NCBI RefSeq assembly: GCF_014216315.1
Contig: NZ_CP045702.1
Span: 4,092,001-4,156,000, forward strand
From: Streptomyces finlayi
GTDB lineage: Bacteria; Actinomycetota; Actinomycetes; Streptomycetales; Streptomycetaceae
Direction of reading: 5' to 3'
DNA: 64,000 bases
Shown one piece after another: positions 25,023 through 34,118 of this stretch. The notes below the pieces were generated by a model, which ran no database searches, was not told the origin of the DNA, and saw only the letters and a list, made by a program, of their open reading frames with translations. The translations under genes and the position numbers were made by a program. The first letter of the stretch is position 1. Each line of letters begins with the position of its first letter.

Positions 25023-25817
25023 TTACGCGGCCGAGCGGAAGGCCGGCAGGTAACCGCCCGCCTGCCCCGTGGCCTTGGGATGGTACGAGTTGTAGACCGG
25101 GATGGACACGCTGTGGAGCCAGGCGTCACCGGAGCACAGCTCGTGCCCGGTGAACTCGTCCACCACGCTGGAGAAGGTGAATCCGGCGTCGGCGGCCCGC
25201 TTGGCGGTGACGCCGTTCAGGATGTCCGACGCCCTGTTGATCGCACCCCGCTCGGTCTCGGTGAGGCCGGCGATGCAGCTGCCGGACAGCTTGTAGAAGC
25301 GCGGGTACCCCAGCACCACGACACGGGCCTGCGGGGCCCGCGAACGGATGTTGCTGTAGAGCGAGTCGAGGCGTCCAGGCAGCACGTTCTGCACCTGCGA
25401 GATCGCCGCGTTCACGCTGTTCACGCAGGTGGCCTCGCTGGACAGGACGCAGTCCGTCATGACGCTCGCGAATCCGACGTCGTTGCCGCCCGCGGTCACG
25501 CTGACGAGGGCAGTCGACGAACTCAGCGCGCTCAGCTGGCCGCTGGAGACCGAGCTGGTCGTCGCGCCCGAGCAGGCGACGAAGGCGAACGAGGAGGGGG
25601 CGTTCGCCGCGGCCCAGAGGTAGGGATAGGCCTTGGTGCTGCGTCGGCAGTCACCGCTGTCGGAGAGGTAGTTCCCGGCGCCGACGCCGGAGGAGTAGGA
25701 GTCACCGAGAGCGACGTAACCACCTGCGGCGGCGGAGGCCGGAGCGGCGGCCCCGAGCGCGGCGACCGCGGCGAGCGCGAGGGTGGTGACGGATGCCCAG
25801 ATTCTTCGTACCGACAT
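25023..25817 (-). CDS. Secreted SGNH/GDSL-family lipase or esterase
   Basis: 264 aa from ATG 25817 (GAAGG upstream). Residues 1 to about 28 are a Sec signal peptide (VRRIW, hydrophobic core, APASAAA). Block I YVALGDSYSSGVGAGNY holds the nucleophilic Ser; GGNDVGFASVMTD is block III; NSYHPKATGQAGGY is block V with the catalytic His. Six Cys in CRRSTKA, ACSGATT, DCVLSSEATC, SCIAG and LCSGD probably form three disulfides, as in extracellular streptomycete lipases of the SCO1725/SCO7513 type. It acts outside the cell on esters or lipids. Confidence 0.95.
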   Translation of the reverse strand: MSVRRIWASVTTLALAAVAALGAAAPASAAAGGYVALGDSYSSGVGAGNYLSDSGDCRRSTKAYPYLWAAANAPSSFAFVACSGATTSSVSSGQLSALSSSTALVSVTAGGNDVGFASVMTDCVLSSEATCVNSVNAAISQVQNVLPGRLDSLYSNIRSRAPQARVVVLGYPRFYKLSGSCIAGLTETERGAINRASDILNGVTAKRAADAGFTFSSVVDEFTGHELCSGDAWLHSVSIPVYNSYHPKATGQAGGYLPAFRSAA

Positions 25818-26092
25818 GGCTGCCAACCTTCGAAGTGCGGGGGGAGAGGGGGTATTTGATGGGGCGCCCCAGTTTCTAGCAGCTCTCGGTACCCGCCGGT
25901 AATACCTGCGCAGGAAGTCGTCTGAAATGCCCGAATGATCGTTCGGGACCCGTAGCTCCGCGCGTAGATAAACCTCGAGCGGTCCCTGAAATAAAGGCGA
26001 TTGGGGGGACACGGGATGTAACTCGCTTGAACGCCGACCGAGGGCGTCCGTACCGTTTCGCCGCCAGGCGCACCGCACGAAGGAGACCTTGC

Positions 26093-27004
26093 ATGACGGG
26101 TACGAAGATGCACCCCGACGAACTCGCCGTCGACGCCGCGCTGGTCGGCCGGCTGGTCGCGGCGCAGTTCCCGCAGTGGGCGCGTCTCCCCGTCTCCGCG
26201 ATCCGCTCAGCGGGCACGGACAACGCGATGTACCGGCTGGGCGAGGACATGGCCGTGCGGCTGCCGCGCGTTCCCCGCGCGGCAGGACAGGTCGCCAAGG
26301 AGCAGCGCTGGCTGCCCCACCTCGCCCCGCACCTCCCGCTGGCCGTGCCCGTCCCGCTGGGGCTGGGTGAGCCGGGCGAGGGGTACGAGCTGCCATGGTC
26401 GGTGTACGGCTGGCTGGATGGCGAGAACGTCGACGACGTACCTCTGGTCGGCGCCGGTCAGGAGCATGCGGCCGTCCAACTCGGACGGTTCGTGGTCGCG
26501 TTGCGCGCCGTCGACGCGACCGGCGGCCCGGCGGGCTTCCGTGGCGGCCCGGTGCGCACGCGCGATCCGGAGGTCCGTGCCGCGATCCGCGTCCTGGGCG
26601 CGGACGGCACGGTGGACGGGGACCTCGCGGCGGCGGCCTGGGAATCGGCTCTCCGGCTCCCGCAGTGGGAGGGCGGACCGGTCTGGCTCCACGGTGACCT
26701 GCTGCCCGGAAACCTGCTCGCCCGGGACGGACGCCTCACGGCCGTCATCGACTTCGGCGGGCTCGGCACCGGTGACCCCGCCTGCGACACGATGCCGGCC
26801 TGGGCCGTGCTGCCCACCGGATCGCGCGGTCTGTTCCGTGACGCTGTCGAGGTGGACGACGCGACCTGGGCCCGGGGGCGGAGCTGGGCGCTGTCCTTCG
26901 GCCTCATGGCGCACCACTACTACCGCGTCACGAACCCCGTCCTGGCCGCGGTGGCCCTGCGCACGGCGGGCGAGGCCCTGGACGACTTCCGGCGCGAGGG
27001 CTGA
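26093..27004 (+). CDS. Aminoglycoside phosphotransferase-family kinase
   Basis: 303 aa from ATG 26093 with AAGGAG upstream. It has the APH/choline-kinase-like fold: GTDNAMYRLGEDMAVRLPR (nucleotide lobe), AAGQVAKEQRWLPHLA, catalytic loop LHGDLLPGNLLARDG and metal-binding IDFGGLGTGDPACD. Homologues include antibiotic kinases and many enzymes of unknown small-molecule substrates; this sequence alone does not predict resistance. Confidence 0.9.
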   Translation: MTGTKMHPDELAVDAALVGRLVAAQFPQWARLPVSAIRSAGTDNAMYRLGEDMAVRLPRVPRAAGQVAKEQRWLPHLAPHLPLAVPVPLGLGEPGEGYELPWSVYGWLDGENVDDVPLVGAGQEHAAVQLGRFVVALRAVDATGGPAGFRGGPVRTRDPEVRAAIRVLGADGTVDGDLAAAAWESALRLPQWEGGPVWLHGDLLPGNLLARDGRLTAVIDFGGLGTGDPACDTMPAWAVLPTGSRGLFRDAVEVDDATWARGRSWALSFGLMAHHYYRVTNPVLAAVALRTAGEALDDFRREG

Positions 27005-27217
27005 CCTCGCCGGCCGGCCGACCGGCCGATCCCTGCGGCTGACGTCGCCGACCGGCTGGCCGCTCCTGCTGACCTCGCCGGCCGCCGGGCTGACCGGCCG
27101 CCGGGCCCGGCGGCGCCCCCGCCGTAGGGATGCGTCAAGAGCGGCCCCCGGCCCGCAAAAAAGGGACCCGTTAACGGCAGCGGCAGCCCCCCTGGGAGGG
27201 CGTTTCCTCGGAATGTC
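27001..27217. repeat. Degenerate GC repeat and deletion junction before kdpB remnant
   Basis: GCTGACCTCGCCGGCCG-like units recur three to four times with changes (27001-27115). No gene follows until the KdpB frame appears at about 27218. The missing kdp promoter, kdpA and 5' kdpB should have been here, so this is the deletion junction. Confidence 0.45.
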
Positions 27218-28459
27218 CGAGCGGGCATGGACCGGCTGGTCCAGCGCAACGTGCTGGCGATGTCCGGGCGCGCGGTCGAGGCGGCGGGCGACGTCTCCAC
27301 GCTGCTCCTCGACAAGACGGGCACGATCACCCTGGGAAACCGCCAGGCATCGGAGTTCGTACCGGTCAAGGGAACGACGGAGGCCGAACCCGCGGATGCC
27401 GCCCAGCTCTCCTCGCTGGCCGACGAGACCCCCGAGGGCCGCTCGATCGTGGTCCTGGCGAAGGAGACGTACGGACTGCGGGAGCGCCACCGCGGCGAGC
27501 TGGAACACGCCGACTGGATCGAGTTCACCGCTCAGACGCGGATGTCGGGGGTGGACGTCGGCCCGCGCAGGGTCAGCAAGGCAGCGACGGGTTCCGTCCT
27601 CGCATGGGTGAGGGAGCGCGGCGGCCTTGTCGCCGAGGACGCGCAGGCGCTCACGGACCGCATCTCGCAGGCCGGCGGCACGCCGCTGCTGGTGGCTGTG
27701 GAGAACGGCGGGGGCGCCCGGGTCCTGGGGGTCGTCCATCTCAAGGACGTGGTGAAGGAGGGGATGCGGGAGCGGTTCGACGAGCTGCGCCGCATGGGCA
27801 TCAGGACGGTCATGATCACGGGCGACAACCCGCTGACCGCGAAGGCCATCGCCGAGGAGGCGGGAGTCGACGACTTCCTGGCCGAAGCGACGCCCGAGGA
27901 CAAGATGGCCCTCATCAAGCGGGAACAGGCGGGCGGCAAGCTCGTCGCGATGACGGGCGACGGTACGAACGACGCACCGGCCCTCGCCCAGGCGGACGTC
28001 GGGGTGGCCATGACCACCGGCACCTCGGCGGCCAAGGAGGCCGGGAACATGGTGGACCTGGACTCCGAACCCACCAAGCTCATCGAGATCGTCGAAATCG
28101 GCAGACAACTGCTCATCACCCGCGGAGCGTTGACGACCTTCTCGATCGCGAACGATGTCGCGAAGTATTTCGCGATCGACCCGGCGATGTTCGCGGTGGT
28201 CTATCCGGGCCTGGACAAGCTCAACATCATGGCGCTGTCCTCGCCGGAGTCCGCGATCCTGTCCGCCGTCGAATTCAACACGCTGATCATCGTCGCGCTG
28301 GTTCCGCTGGCTCTCAGGGGCGTCAGGTGCAGGCCCGCCGGTGCGGAGAGGATGCTCCGCCGCAACCTCGGCATCTACGGACTGGGCGGCCTGGTGGCCC
28401 CGTTCATCGGCATCAAGCTCATCGACCTGCTCATCTCGTCGCTCCCCGGCCCGCGTTGA
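27218..28459 (+). pseudogene. kdpB: 5'-truncated kdpB (K+-transporting P-type ATPase subunit B)
   Basis: The frame becomes KdpB-like at AGMDRLVQRNVLAMSGRAVE (about 27218) and runs to TGA 28457-28459. It keeps the phosphorylation site LLLDKTGTITLGNRQ, the hinge MTGDGTNDAPALAQADVGVA and C-terminal membrane helices. About 278 N-terminal residues, including the first membrane helices and the TGES actuator loop, are absent and kdpA is missing, so no working Kdp pump can be made. ATG 27227 might still initiate a 410-aa protein, but it has no ribosome site. Confidence 0.9.
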
Positions 28460-28570
28460 CCTAGGAAAGTGCTGACCGGAAAACTCAACGGTCAGGTGGG
28501 TATGGCGGGGTAGCCCCTCGGCGGTGACGGTCGGGGGGCTGTTTCGGTGCGGTGCGGGTGGGTTCGTGTG

Positions 28571-29911
28571 TCAGGCGGTTGCCGGGGTGAGGGTGACGTC
28601 GTGGCCGAGGGCCTTGAGTTGGCGGACGAGGTCTCGGCTCTTGCGGTTCGGGTCGAGATTGCGGGTGTGGAAGTCGGCTCCGAGGTCTCGGTAGCGGGCG
28701 GTCGGGTCGTTCATGAGGTGCCAGACGGACACCAGGATGGAGCGGGCGACGGCGACGAGGGCTTTCATGTGGCCTCGGCGTTTGACGATCCTGCGGTAGC
28801 GGGCGCCGAGGAAGGTGTCGGTCCGTGCGGCGGAGATCGCTGCTTCGCCGAGGGCGCCGCGGAGCCAGGGGTTGCCCTTGCCGGTGGGCCCGGAGGTGTT
28901 CTTGCCACCGGACTGGAGGGTGCGCGGGGAGAGTTTCGCCCAGGACACCAGGTGTCCGGCGGTGGGGAAGACCGACATGTCCGGGCCGATCTCGGCGAGG
29001 ATGACCTGCGCGGTATGGGGGCCGACGCCGGGGATCTCGTCGAGGCGCTCGGTGTCGGTGATCGGCATGAGGGTGCCCTGTCCGGGGCCTTCGCCGTCCT
29101 CGGCGGTGGACAGCTCGGCCAGGCGCACGGTGATACGGGCGGTGAGCTTGTCGATCTGCACGGTGAGGTAGTCGACGGTGTCCAGCAGCATCCGGCACAT
29201 GAACCCGTGATGCTCTTCGAATCGGCCGGTCAGGGCCTCGGCCAGGGTGGCGTGGCTGGCCTTGATCGTGCCGTGGGCGAGGTCCGCCAACGCCTTCGGA
29301 CTGCGTTCGCCCGCGATCAGGGCTTCCAGCATCGCGCGTCCGGAGACGCCGAAGATGTCGGAGATCACGGTGGACAGCTTGATCTGGGCGTCCTCGAGGA
29401 GTTTCTCGGTGCGCTGCTTGTGGCGGGTGCGCTCATGGGTCATGACCGCCCGGGCCCGGGTCAGGTCGCGCAGTTCACGGACTGGTTTCGGGGGCACGAA
29501 CGAGGGCCGGAGCATGCCGCGTTCGGTGAGTTTGGCCAGCCAGACCGCGTCCAGGCGGTCGGTCTTGGGCCGGCCGGGGACGTTCTTGACGTCACGGGCG
29601 TTGACCAGCCAGCACTCCAGACCACGCGATTCCAGCAGAAAGAAGTACGGCTTCCAGTACGTCGAGGTGGCCTCCATCACCACCCGGGTGACGCCCTGGC
29701 AGATCAGGTGGTCGGCCAGGTCCAGGATCGCGCCGCTGGTCGCGACGGTGTTGAAGACCCGCTGCACGCGCTTGCCGGGCTTGTCCTCGTGCGGCATCCG
29801 CACACACACCATGCCCGACGCCTTGGCGATATCGATCGCCGCGACACGGGCCACGAGCTCCTCGGCCTGCTCGATCTCCTCCATGCCACCACTGTCGTCG
29901 GTGTCCCTCAT
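28571..29911 (-). CDS. IS110-family transposase (DEDD recombinase), copy 1
   Basis: 446 aa from ATG 29911 (an upstream in-frame start at 29956 is possible). The RuvC-like DEDD domain begins ARVAAIDIAKASGMVCVRMP, continues VMEATSTYWKPYFFLLE and NARDVKNVPGRPKTDRLDAV. The C-terminal Transposase_20 domain has LDEIPGVGPHTAQVILAEIG and SWAKLSPRTLQSGGKNTSG with the conserved Ser region. It cuts and joins DNA as directed by the element's own structured RNA in characterised relatives. The protein is identical to copy 2 at 41356. Confidence 0.95.
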   Translation of the reverse strand: MRDTDDSGGMEEIEQAEELVARVAAIDIAKASGMVCVRMPHEDKPGKRVQRVFNTVATSGAILDLADHLICQGVTRVVMEATSTYWKPYFFLLESRGLECWLVNARDVKNVPGRPKTDRLDAVWLAKLTERGMLRPSFVPPKPVRELRDLTRARAVMTHERTRHKQRTEKLLEDAQIKLSTVISDIFGVSGRAMLEALIAGERSPKALADLAHGTIKASHATLAEALTGRFEEHHGFMCRMLLDTVDYLTVQIDKLTARITVRLAELSTAEDGEGPGQGTLMPITDTERLDEIPGVGPHTAQVILAEIGPDMSVFPTAGHLVSWAKLSPRTLQSGGKNTSGPTGKGNPWLRGALGEAAISAARTDTFLGARYRRIVKRRGHMKALVAVARSILVSVWHLMNDPTARYRDLGADFHTRNLDPNRKSRDLVRQLKALGHDVTLTPATA

Positions 29912-30139
29912 GCGCCACTCCCAAGCCTTGATCCGTACGGGATGACGCCTGCCCAAGGGGCCGCGGGGGGAGCGAGAATCTGACCGGCGTGCTCGATGGC
30001 AACAGTGCGTGGCCCCTCTGCGGCCCCGGCACCAGACTGACCTACGGGCTCAACGTCCCAACGAGCTACCGGCATCGGCGGGCAGGCGCCGCAGCCATGT
30101 TTTCACGCCAGCAAGGCGCACCCGAAGGGAACAGAGAGA
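29912..30139 (-). ncRNA. Putative bridge (seek) RNA region of IS110 copy 1
   Basis: 228 non-coding bp lie between the left end and the transposase start, the place where IS110-group elements encode bridge RNA. As in copy 2, AGGTCAGTCT (minus strand, 30034-30043) matches the left junction and CCGGTCAGA (29979-29987) resembles the right end. The exact RNA ends are not known. Confidence 0.5.
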
Positions 30140-30149
30140 CTGACCTGCA

Positions 30150-30764
30150 ATGAACAGCTCCCCGAAGAACACCACCCGGACACTGGGCGCGGCACTGCGT
30201 GCCCTGCTCGTCCTCACCGTGATCTGCGGGGTCGTCTACCCCCTCGCGGTCACGGGCGTCGCCCAGACCCTGTTCCACGACAAGGCGAACGGCTCGGAGA
30301 TCACCTCCGACGGCCGGGTCGCCGGCTCCGCACTCATCGGCCAGCGCTACGACCTGCCCACGAAGAAGGGTGCGGAGACGGCGGCCCCGGACCTGAGGTG
30401 GTTCCAGCCGCGCCCGTCCAACGGCCTGGGCACCAACGGGGTGAACACCCAGTACGCCCTCATCCTCTCCGGCGCGACCAACCGCTCCGGCGACAACGCG
30501 GAACTGATCCAGTGGGTGAAGGACGCCAAGGCAGCCGTGATCAAGGACAAATCGACCCCCGGCCACCCGGTGACCCCGTCCGAGGTCCCGCCCGACGCCG
30601 TCCCTCCTCCGGCTCCGGCCTGGACCCGCACATCTCCCCGGCGTACGCGAAACAGGTCAACCGGGTCGCCGAGCGGAACCATCTGGACGTGGGACGGGTC
30701 GCCGCACTCGTGGAGTCGCACACCGACGACCGGATCCTGGGCTTCATCGGGGAGCCGCGGGTAG
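30150..30764 (+). pseudogene. kdpC: Frameshifted kdpC (K+-transporting ATPase subunit C)
   Basis: MNSSPKNTTRTLGAALRALL starts a normal KdpC with one membrane helix and TLFHDKANGS. QPRPSNGLGTNGVN is the conserved RPS motif region. After SEVPPDAV (about 30602) the frame is lost by one base: SSGSGLDPHISPAYAKQVNR and ILGFIGEPRV continue in another frame. Beyond GEPRV the family sequence also ends abnormally. The gene cannot give a full KdpC. Confidence 0.88.
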
Positions 30765-30910
30765 GGACCGGACCGCGTGAGCGGAGCCGCGGGGCGGCCC
30801 GAGAAAGCGGGGGCCGCCCCGCCTCGCCCCGTCCTACGCTTGAAGTGCGGAACCACCGGATGCGGTCGGCCGCACCCCCACCGGAAACGCGCCGCCGGGA
30901 GATGACCTCC

Positions 30911-31189
30911 ATGAGACAGCGCCATCACTTCCACATCGACCACGCGGGCCACTCGGTCACGGCGACCGTCGAGACGGGCCACACGGTGCGGGTGGAGGTA
31001 CTGGTCGACGGCAAGCAAACCGGCTACGCCACGACACACGGCGACCGGCCTGTCGCGGTACGCATAGAACTCCCGACCGATCCACCGGCGCCGGCCACGG
31101 TACGCGTGAAGCCGGGCCCCGGCCTCCCCGCGTGCCTCTTCGAGGTACCGGTCGCCGAGCCCCGGCCTATGTCGCCGCGCGCGTACTGA
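30911..31189 (+). CDS. Small conserved hypothetical protein
   Basis: 92 aa from ATG 30911, with CGGGAG nine bases before. MRQRHHFHIDHAGHSVTATV, GHTVRVEVLVDGKQTGY and IELPTDPPAPATVRVKPG look like a beta-rich domain found in streptomycete proteins of unknown role; the tail is short (PRPMSPRAY). The frame is open back into the shifted kdpC, but composition and ribosome site mark this start as real. It may be a shortened member of its family. Confidence 0.65.
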   Translation: MRQRHHFHIDHAGHSVTATVETGHTVRVEVLVDGKQTGYATTHGDRPVAVRIELPTDPPAPATVRVKPGPGLPACLFEVPVAEPRPMSPRAY

Positions 31190-31280
31190 GCCTTCTGGCC
31201 CGCACATTCTGAGCCGCGCTCGCACGTCGCGACTGATCAACCGGCTACGCTCGCACGGCCTCGCACCGCCTCGCACCCGG

Positions 31281-31451
31281 TCAGTTGTGCCCGAACTTCC
31301 GCTCCTTCTTGTGCGAAACGCTCTCCCCGATCACACGGGCCGCATCGGGCGAAGCCTGTGTCGGCTTCTGCGCCTTGGTCTCCTCGGTGGCACTGCGCTC
31401 ATGGCCACCGGTGCGAGCGCCGCGGTTCTGCCGGCTCTGTTTCTTGCTCAC
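31281..31451 (-). CDS. Small basic hypothetical protein
   Basis: 56 aa from GTG 31451, chosen for AGGAGG seven bases upstream. VSKKQSRQNRGARTGGHERS is followed by an Ala/Glu/Lys middle and ESVSHKKERKFGHN. Highly charged and probably disordered, like many small streptomycete proteins of unknown role. Confidence 0.65.
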   Translation of the reverse strand: MSKKQSRQNRGARTGGHERSATEETKAQKPTQASPDAARVIGESVSHKKERKFGHN

Positions 31452-31701
31452 GATCGCGCCTCCTGTCAGCGTCCCGGACGGCGGGCACTTCCAGATTCGC
31501 ATCTGCGTACGAAGGTCGCATGTCAGGCAGGAGTACGGAGTCCCGGCGGTCGGAGTGGTCAGGGCCGTGGTCATGGCAACCGCCGAGCGGGCGGCAGACG
31601 TTGGGTCGATGCGCAGGACCGCGGGCGCCGACTGCCCGGGAGAACGCGGGTGCGTACGGTATCCGGCCCGTGCCAGGATGACGCAGGGAAGCGAGGTCTA
31701 C

Positions 31702-32355
31702 GTGGGCGAGTCGATGCGGTTCAGCCTGGCGCTGCGCGCGTGGGCGGCCGGCGGAGCGGAGTCCGGTGCGGCTGCCGCGGTGGCGCGGGAGCTGGCTGAC
31801 GGAGTACGGACGATCGTGCTCGTCGAGGGGAGCAGCGATCAGGTCGCGCTCGAAGCGCTGGCCACACGCCACGGTCGCGACCTCGACGCGGAGGGCATCG
31901 CCGTAGTACCGCTCGGAGGCGCGACGAGCATCGGCCGCTTTCTGGACGTCGGCGGTCCTCCGGGGCTGGGCCTCCCGCTGGCCGGTCTCTGCGACATCGG
32001 CGAGGAGCGGCATTTCCGACGCCATCTGGAACGGGTCGGGCTCGGATCCGGCCTCACATCCGCCGGACTGCGGACACTCGGGTTCCAGGTGTGCGTCGCC
32101 GACCTGGAGGACGAGCTGATTCGTGCGCTAGGGGCCGACGGCGTACAGCAGGTGATCGAGGACCAGGGAGAAATGCGCCCCTTCCGCACCTTCCAGGGCC
32201 AGCCGGCCCAGCGGGAACGGCCCGTGGAGCACCAACTGCGACGCTTCATGGGTACGCACAGCGGCCGCAAGGCGCTCTACGCACAGGCACTGGTCGCGCA
32301 CCTGGACCTGGCACGCGTCCCCCGGCCACTGGAGCGACTGCTCGCGCACGTCTGA
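31702..32355 (+). CDS. TOPRIM-domain protein (OLD-like nuclease domain, stand-alone)
   Basis: 217 aa from GTG 31702 (GAGGTCTAC upstream; ATG 31678 also in frame). A TOPRIM signature is visible: TIVLVEGSSDQVALEALATR (Glu), then GIAVVPLGGATSIGRFLD and LCDIGEERHF-like Asp. Later parts have VCVADLEDELIRALGADGVQ and QLRRFMGTHSGRKALYAQAL, as in the TOPRIM half of OLD-family ATP-dependent nucleases. The ATPase half is absent, which is normal for this streptomycete group. Role in DNA processing is inferred. It lies just outside the att scar. Confidence 0.8.
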   Translation: MGESMRFSLALRAWAAGGAESGAAAAVARELADGVRTIVLVEGSSDQVALEALATRHGRDLDAEGIAVVPLGGATSIGRFLDVGGPPGLGLPLAGLCDIGEERHFRRHLERVGLGSGLTSAGLRTLGFQVCVADLEDELIRALGADGVQQVIEDQGEMRPFRTFQGQPAQRERPVEHQLRRFMGTHSGRKALYAQALVAHLDLARVPRPLERLLAHV

Positions 32356-32501
32356 CCCCTGCCGGCCACCCGAAGCCGCGCTCAAGCTGGGAGCCACATC
32401 CCCGACTCGACTCCCAAGCGGCTCCCAAACTGGCCCCCAGGGACGAGTCAGGGGCCCGACCCGCTCTCGCGGATCAGGCACCTGACCTGGTATTTCAGCT
32501 G

Positions 32502-32543
32502 TCGGGGTGGCGGGATTTGAACCCACGACCTCTTCGTCCCGAA
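32502..32543 (-). other. tRNA-Pro 3' fragment: integrated-element attachment site (att) scar
   Basis: On the minus strand the 42 bp read TTCGGGACGAAGAGG, then TCGTGGGTTCAAATCCCGCC and ACCCCGA. This is the anticodon loop (CGG), 3' anticodon strand, T-arm and acceptor 3' strand of tRNA-Pro. The 5' half is missing: the sequence before the loop (CCTCA) cannot pair with CGAAG. Actinomycete integrative elements such as pSAM2 recombine in tRNA-Pro and duplicate just this part. No full copy was found in the window. Confidence 0.8.
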
Positions 32544-32692
32544 TGAGGGTCGGGCGGTGATCTTGCCTGCGCGGATGGCGTTTTCCCTGGTCAGAGTGTC
32601 GGGGTGCCGTGCTCTCGGGCGTTCTCGGAGGGGCTCGGGGAGCGGGTTGGCTCCCAGATGGCTCCCAAACAACAGTCACCTACCGGCGGGCT

Positions 32693-33502
32693 CTACGGGG
32701 TGGCGCGGAACTGATCACGGCGTTGTTTGCGCGCCTTGCGCAATGCGGCACGTTGTCCGGGCTGTACGTAGACGAGGAAGACCGCCTCCTCGATGAGGGA
32801 GGCCACATCTCTCACTTCGTCGTGGGAGAAGGACAATCCGTCGTGGAGGCTCCAATTGCCGAGGCTGCGCGCTTCGTCGAGATCCCGGACGACCTCCCCT
32901 GAGACGCCTCGGTTGACCAGGTCCGCAATCTTCCCCTTGAGGTTGCTTCCCGTCGCACCCCGGTCCTTGCAGATCTCCTCAACCGCGGCGCGGTACATCG
33001 CGGCTGCGGCTCGAAGCGCCCCTGCTTCCTGGCATCGAGTGCCCTCGCTGAAGAGGTCGCGCATGGCATCGGGAGCCGCCTCGTGCAGCAGGTTTGCGCT
33101 GCGCCGCGGATGTACGAGAACCACGAACCGGACCTTCGATTCCTTGCTCTCCAGCGCGGTGGCGAAGGTCTCGCTGTCATCTCCTTGGGGCAGATCCGGA
33201 CCCCAATGCTGATGGAGCACGGATGTCTTATGGCACCGCTGGCATGACAGAACGTGTTCCACCACACGCCACACATCCGGTTTGGCGGGAGGTGTCACGG
33301 ACGCGGCGCCGCCCCCATTGAAGTCGGCACCACTCTGCCCGGGGCCGACCGGCCTGTCGATCAGCTCGGGCCAGACCTCCCGCCTGCTCAGGTGGTCGAA
33401 CGCCACATTCAGCTTGCAGTTCGGGCACTCACCTGCCGGAACTCTGCTGTCGAGGTCCTCGATGGATACATGGCTGCGTGTGCTCATCCTCAAGGGATAC
33501 AT
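32693..33502 (-). CDS. DUF4145-domain protein
   Basis: 269 aa from ATG 33502 (33487 also possible). An N-terminal zinc-ribbon-like pair, CPNCKLNVAF and LSCQRCHKTS (four Cys), is followed by a domain with RFVVLVHPRRSANLLHEAAP and the DUF4145 core: AAAMYRAAVEEICKDRGATG, LKGKIADLV and HDGLSFSHDEVRDVASLIEE. DUF4145 domains are frequent beside restriction genes and may form nuclease-associated helices. It sits at the island edge, reading toward the att scar. Lower GC than its neighbours is suggested by codons such as AAT and GAT. Confidence 0.8.
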   Translation of the reverse strand: MYPLRMSTRSHVSIEDLDSRVPAGECPNCKLNVAFDHLSRREVWPELIDRPVGPGQSGADFNGGGAASVTPPAKPDVWRVVEHVLSCQRCHKTSVLHQHWGPDLPQGDDSETFATALESKESKVRFVVLVHPRRSANLLHEAAPDAMRDLFSEGTRCQEAGALRAAAAMYRAAVEEICKDRGATGSNLKGKIADLVNRGVSGEVVRDLDEARSLGNWSLHDGLSFSHDEVRDVASLIEEAVFLVYVQPGQRAALRKARKQRRDQFRATP

Positions 33503-33559
33503 CGTCCATGCTCTATGTGCTGCCGAGTTTCTATGTCGCAACCTGGACATCGTCGCATC

Positions 33560-33939
33560 GCTGACGTCGGCCCCGGCTCATCGGACCGTGCCCTGGTGAT
33601 CGCGGCGTGTCATATCTATGTCGCGCCACCGCTCGCGGGTCCGTGATTCTCCGTCGATCCACCGTGCTTGTGCGGTGCTCGCTGTGAGTGAGCGACGCCT
33701 CGATCTTGCGCGAGAAGGTTGACTTGCCGATCCCTCCCACCTCATGGAAGACGAGGACGCTGCGGCGTGGGCTCTCCAGGTCCTCCACGTTGAAGTGCGC
33801 ACCGGTTACGCGCCGTGTGTGCTCCGAGAGTCAGGCTGTAACTGCCTGCCCACTGCGACTCCCGGTTCGTGGACGCCTCATTGGCGGTGATGCTCCGGTC
33901 GTTCGAGCTGAACAGCGTTCGAAGATCCCGACCTGCCAC
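33560..33939 (-). pseudogene. Frameshifted and truncated STAND-type ATPase remnant
   Basis: GTG 33939 (GGGGGAGG upstream) encodes VAGRDLRTLFSSNDRSITAN and EASTNRESQW, the usual start of a streptomycete family of ATP-binding proteins. A frameshift near 33840 follows; in the next frame LSEHTRRVTGAHFNVEDLES and PRRSVLVFHEVGGIGKSTFS (Walker A) and RKIEASL continue, then the family sequence ends by about 33680. The rest of the NTPase and repeats are gone. Such proteins are often NLR-like defence or signalling proteins. Confidence 0.7.
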
Positions 33940-34118
33940 GCCTTGCCTCCCCCTTGGCGATCAACTCCGGCGAATCTACGCGTGCGTGAGGAAGGCGAGG
34001 CAAGGCCGCCTTCTGGCAGCCCTGTCGACGGTCGGCAGACCCCACACTCCCCGCCCCTCCAAGGCAACCACCCGTACGAGTTATTGCCCCTGACGCGGAC
34101 CCGGGGTGAGCTGTTGTC

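Larger units (their letters stand above)
28472..30139 (-). mobile_element. IS110-family element, copy 1 (between kdpB and kdpC)
   Basis: 1,668 bp, with the transposase reading leftward. The boundaries come from aligning this copy with copy 2 at 41128-42795: identity begins and ends at a GGTCAG hexamer (here CTGACC at 28472-28477 and 30140-30145). No target duplication beyond that shared hexamer and no terminal inverted repeats, as usual for IS110. Removing it restores a 23-bp kdpB-kdpC gap with CTGACCTG at the join. The element separates kdpC from its upstream AGGAAAG sequence. Confidence 0.9.

Noticed and set aside
26093..27004. Aminoglycoside resistance gene
   Set aside because: The APH fold is shared with many non-resistance kinases; nothing in sequence or context supports resistance.
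32502..32578. Complete tRNA-Pro gene
   Set aside because: The 5' half cannot be found; bases upstream of the anticodon loop do not pair with the 3' anticodon strand.
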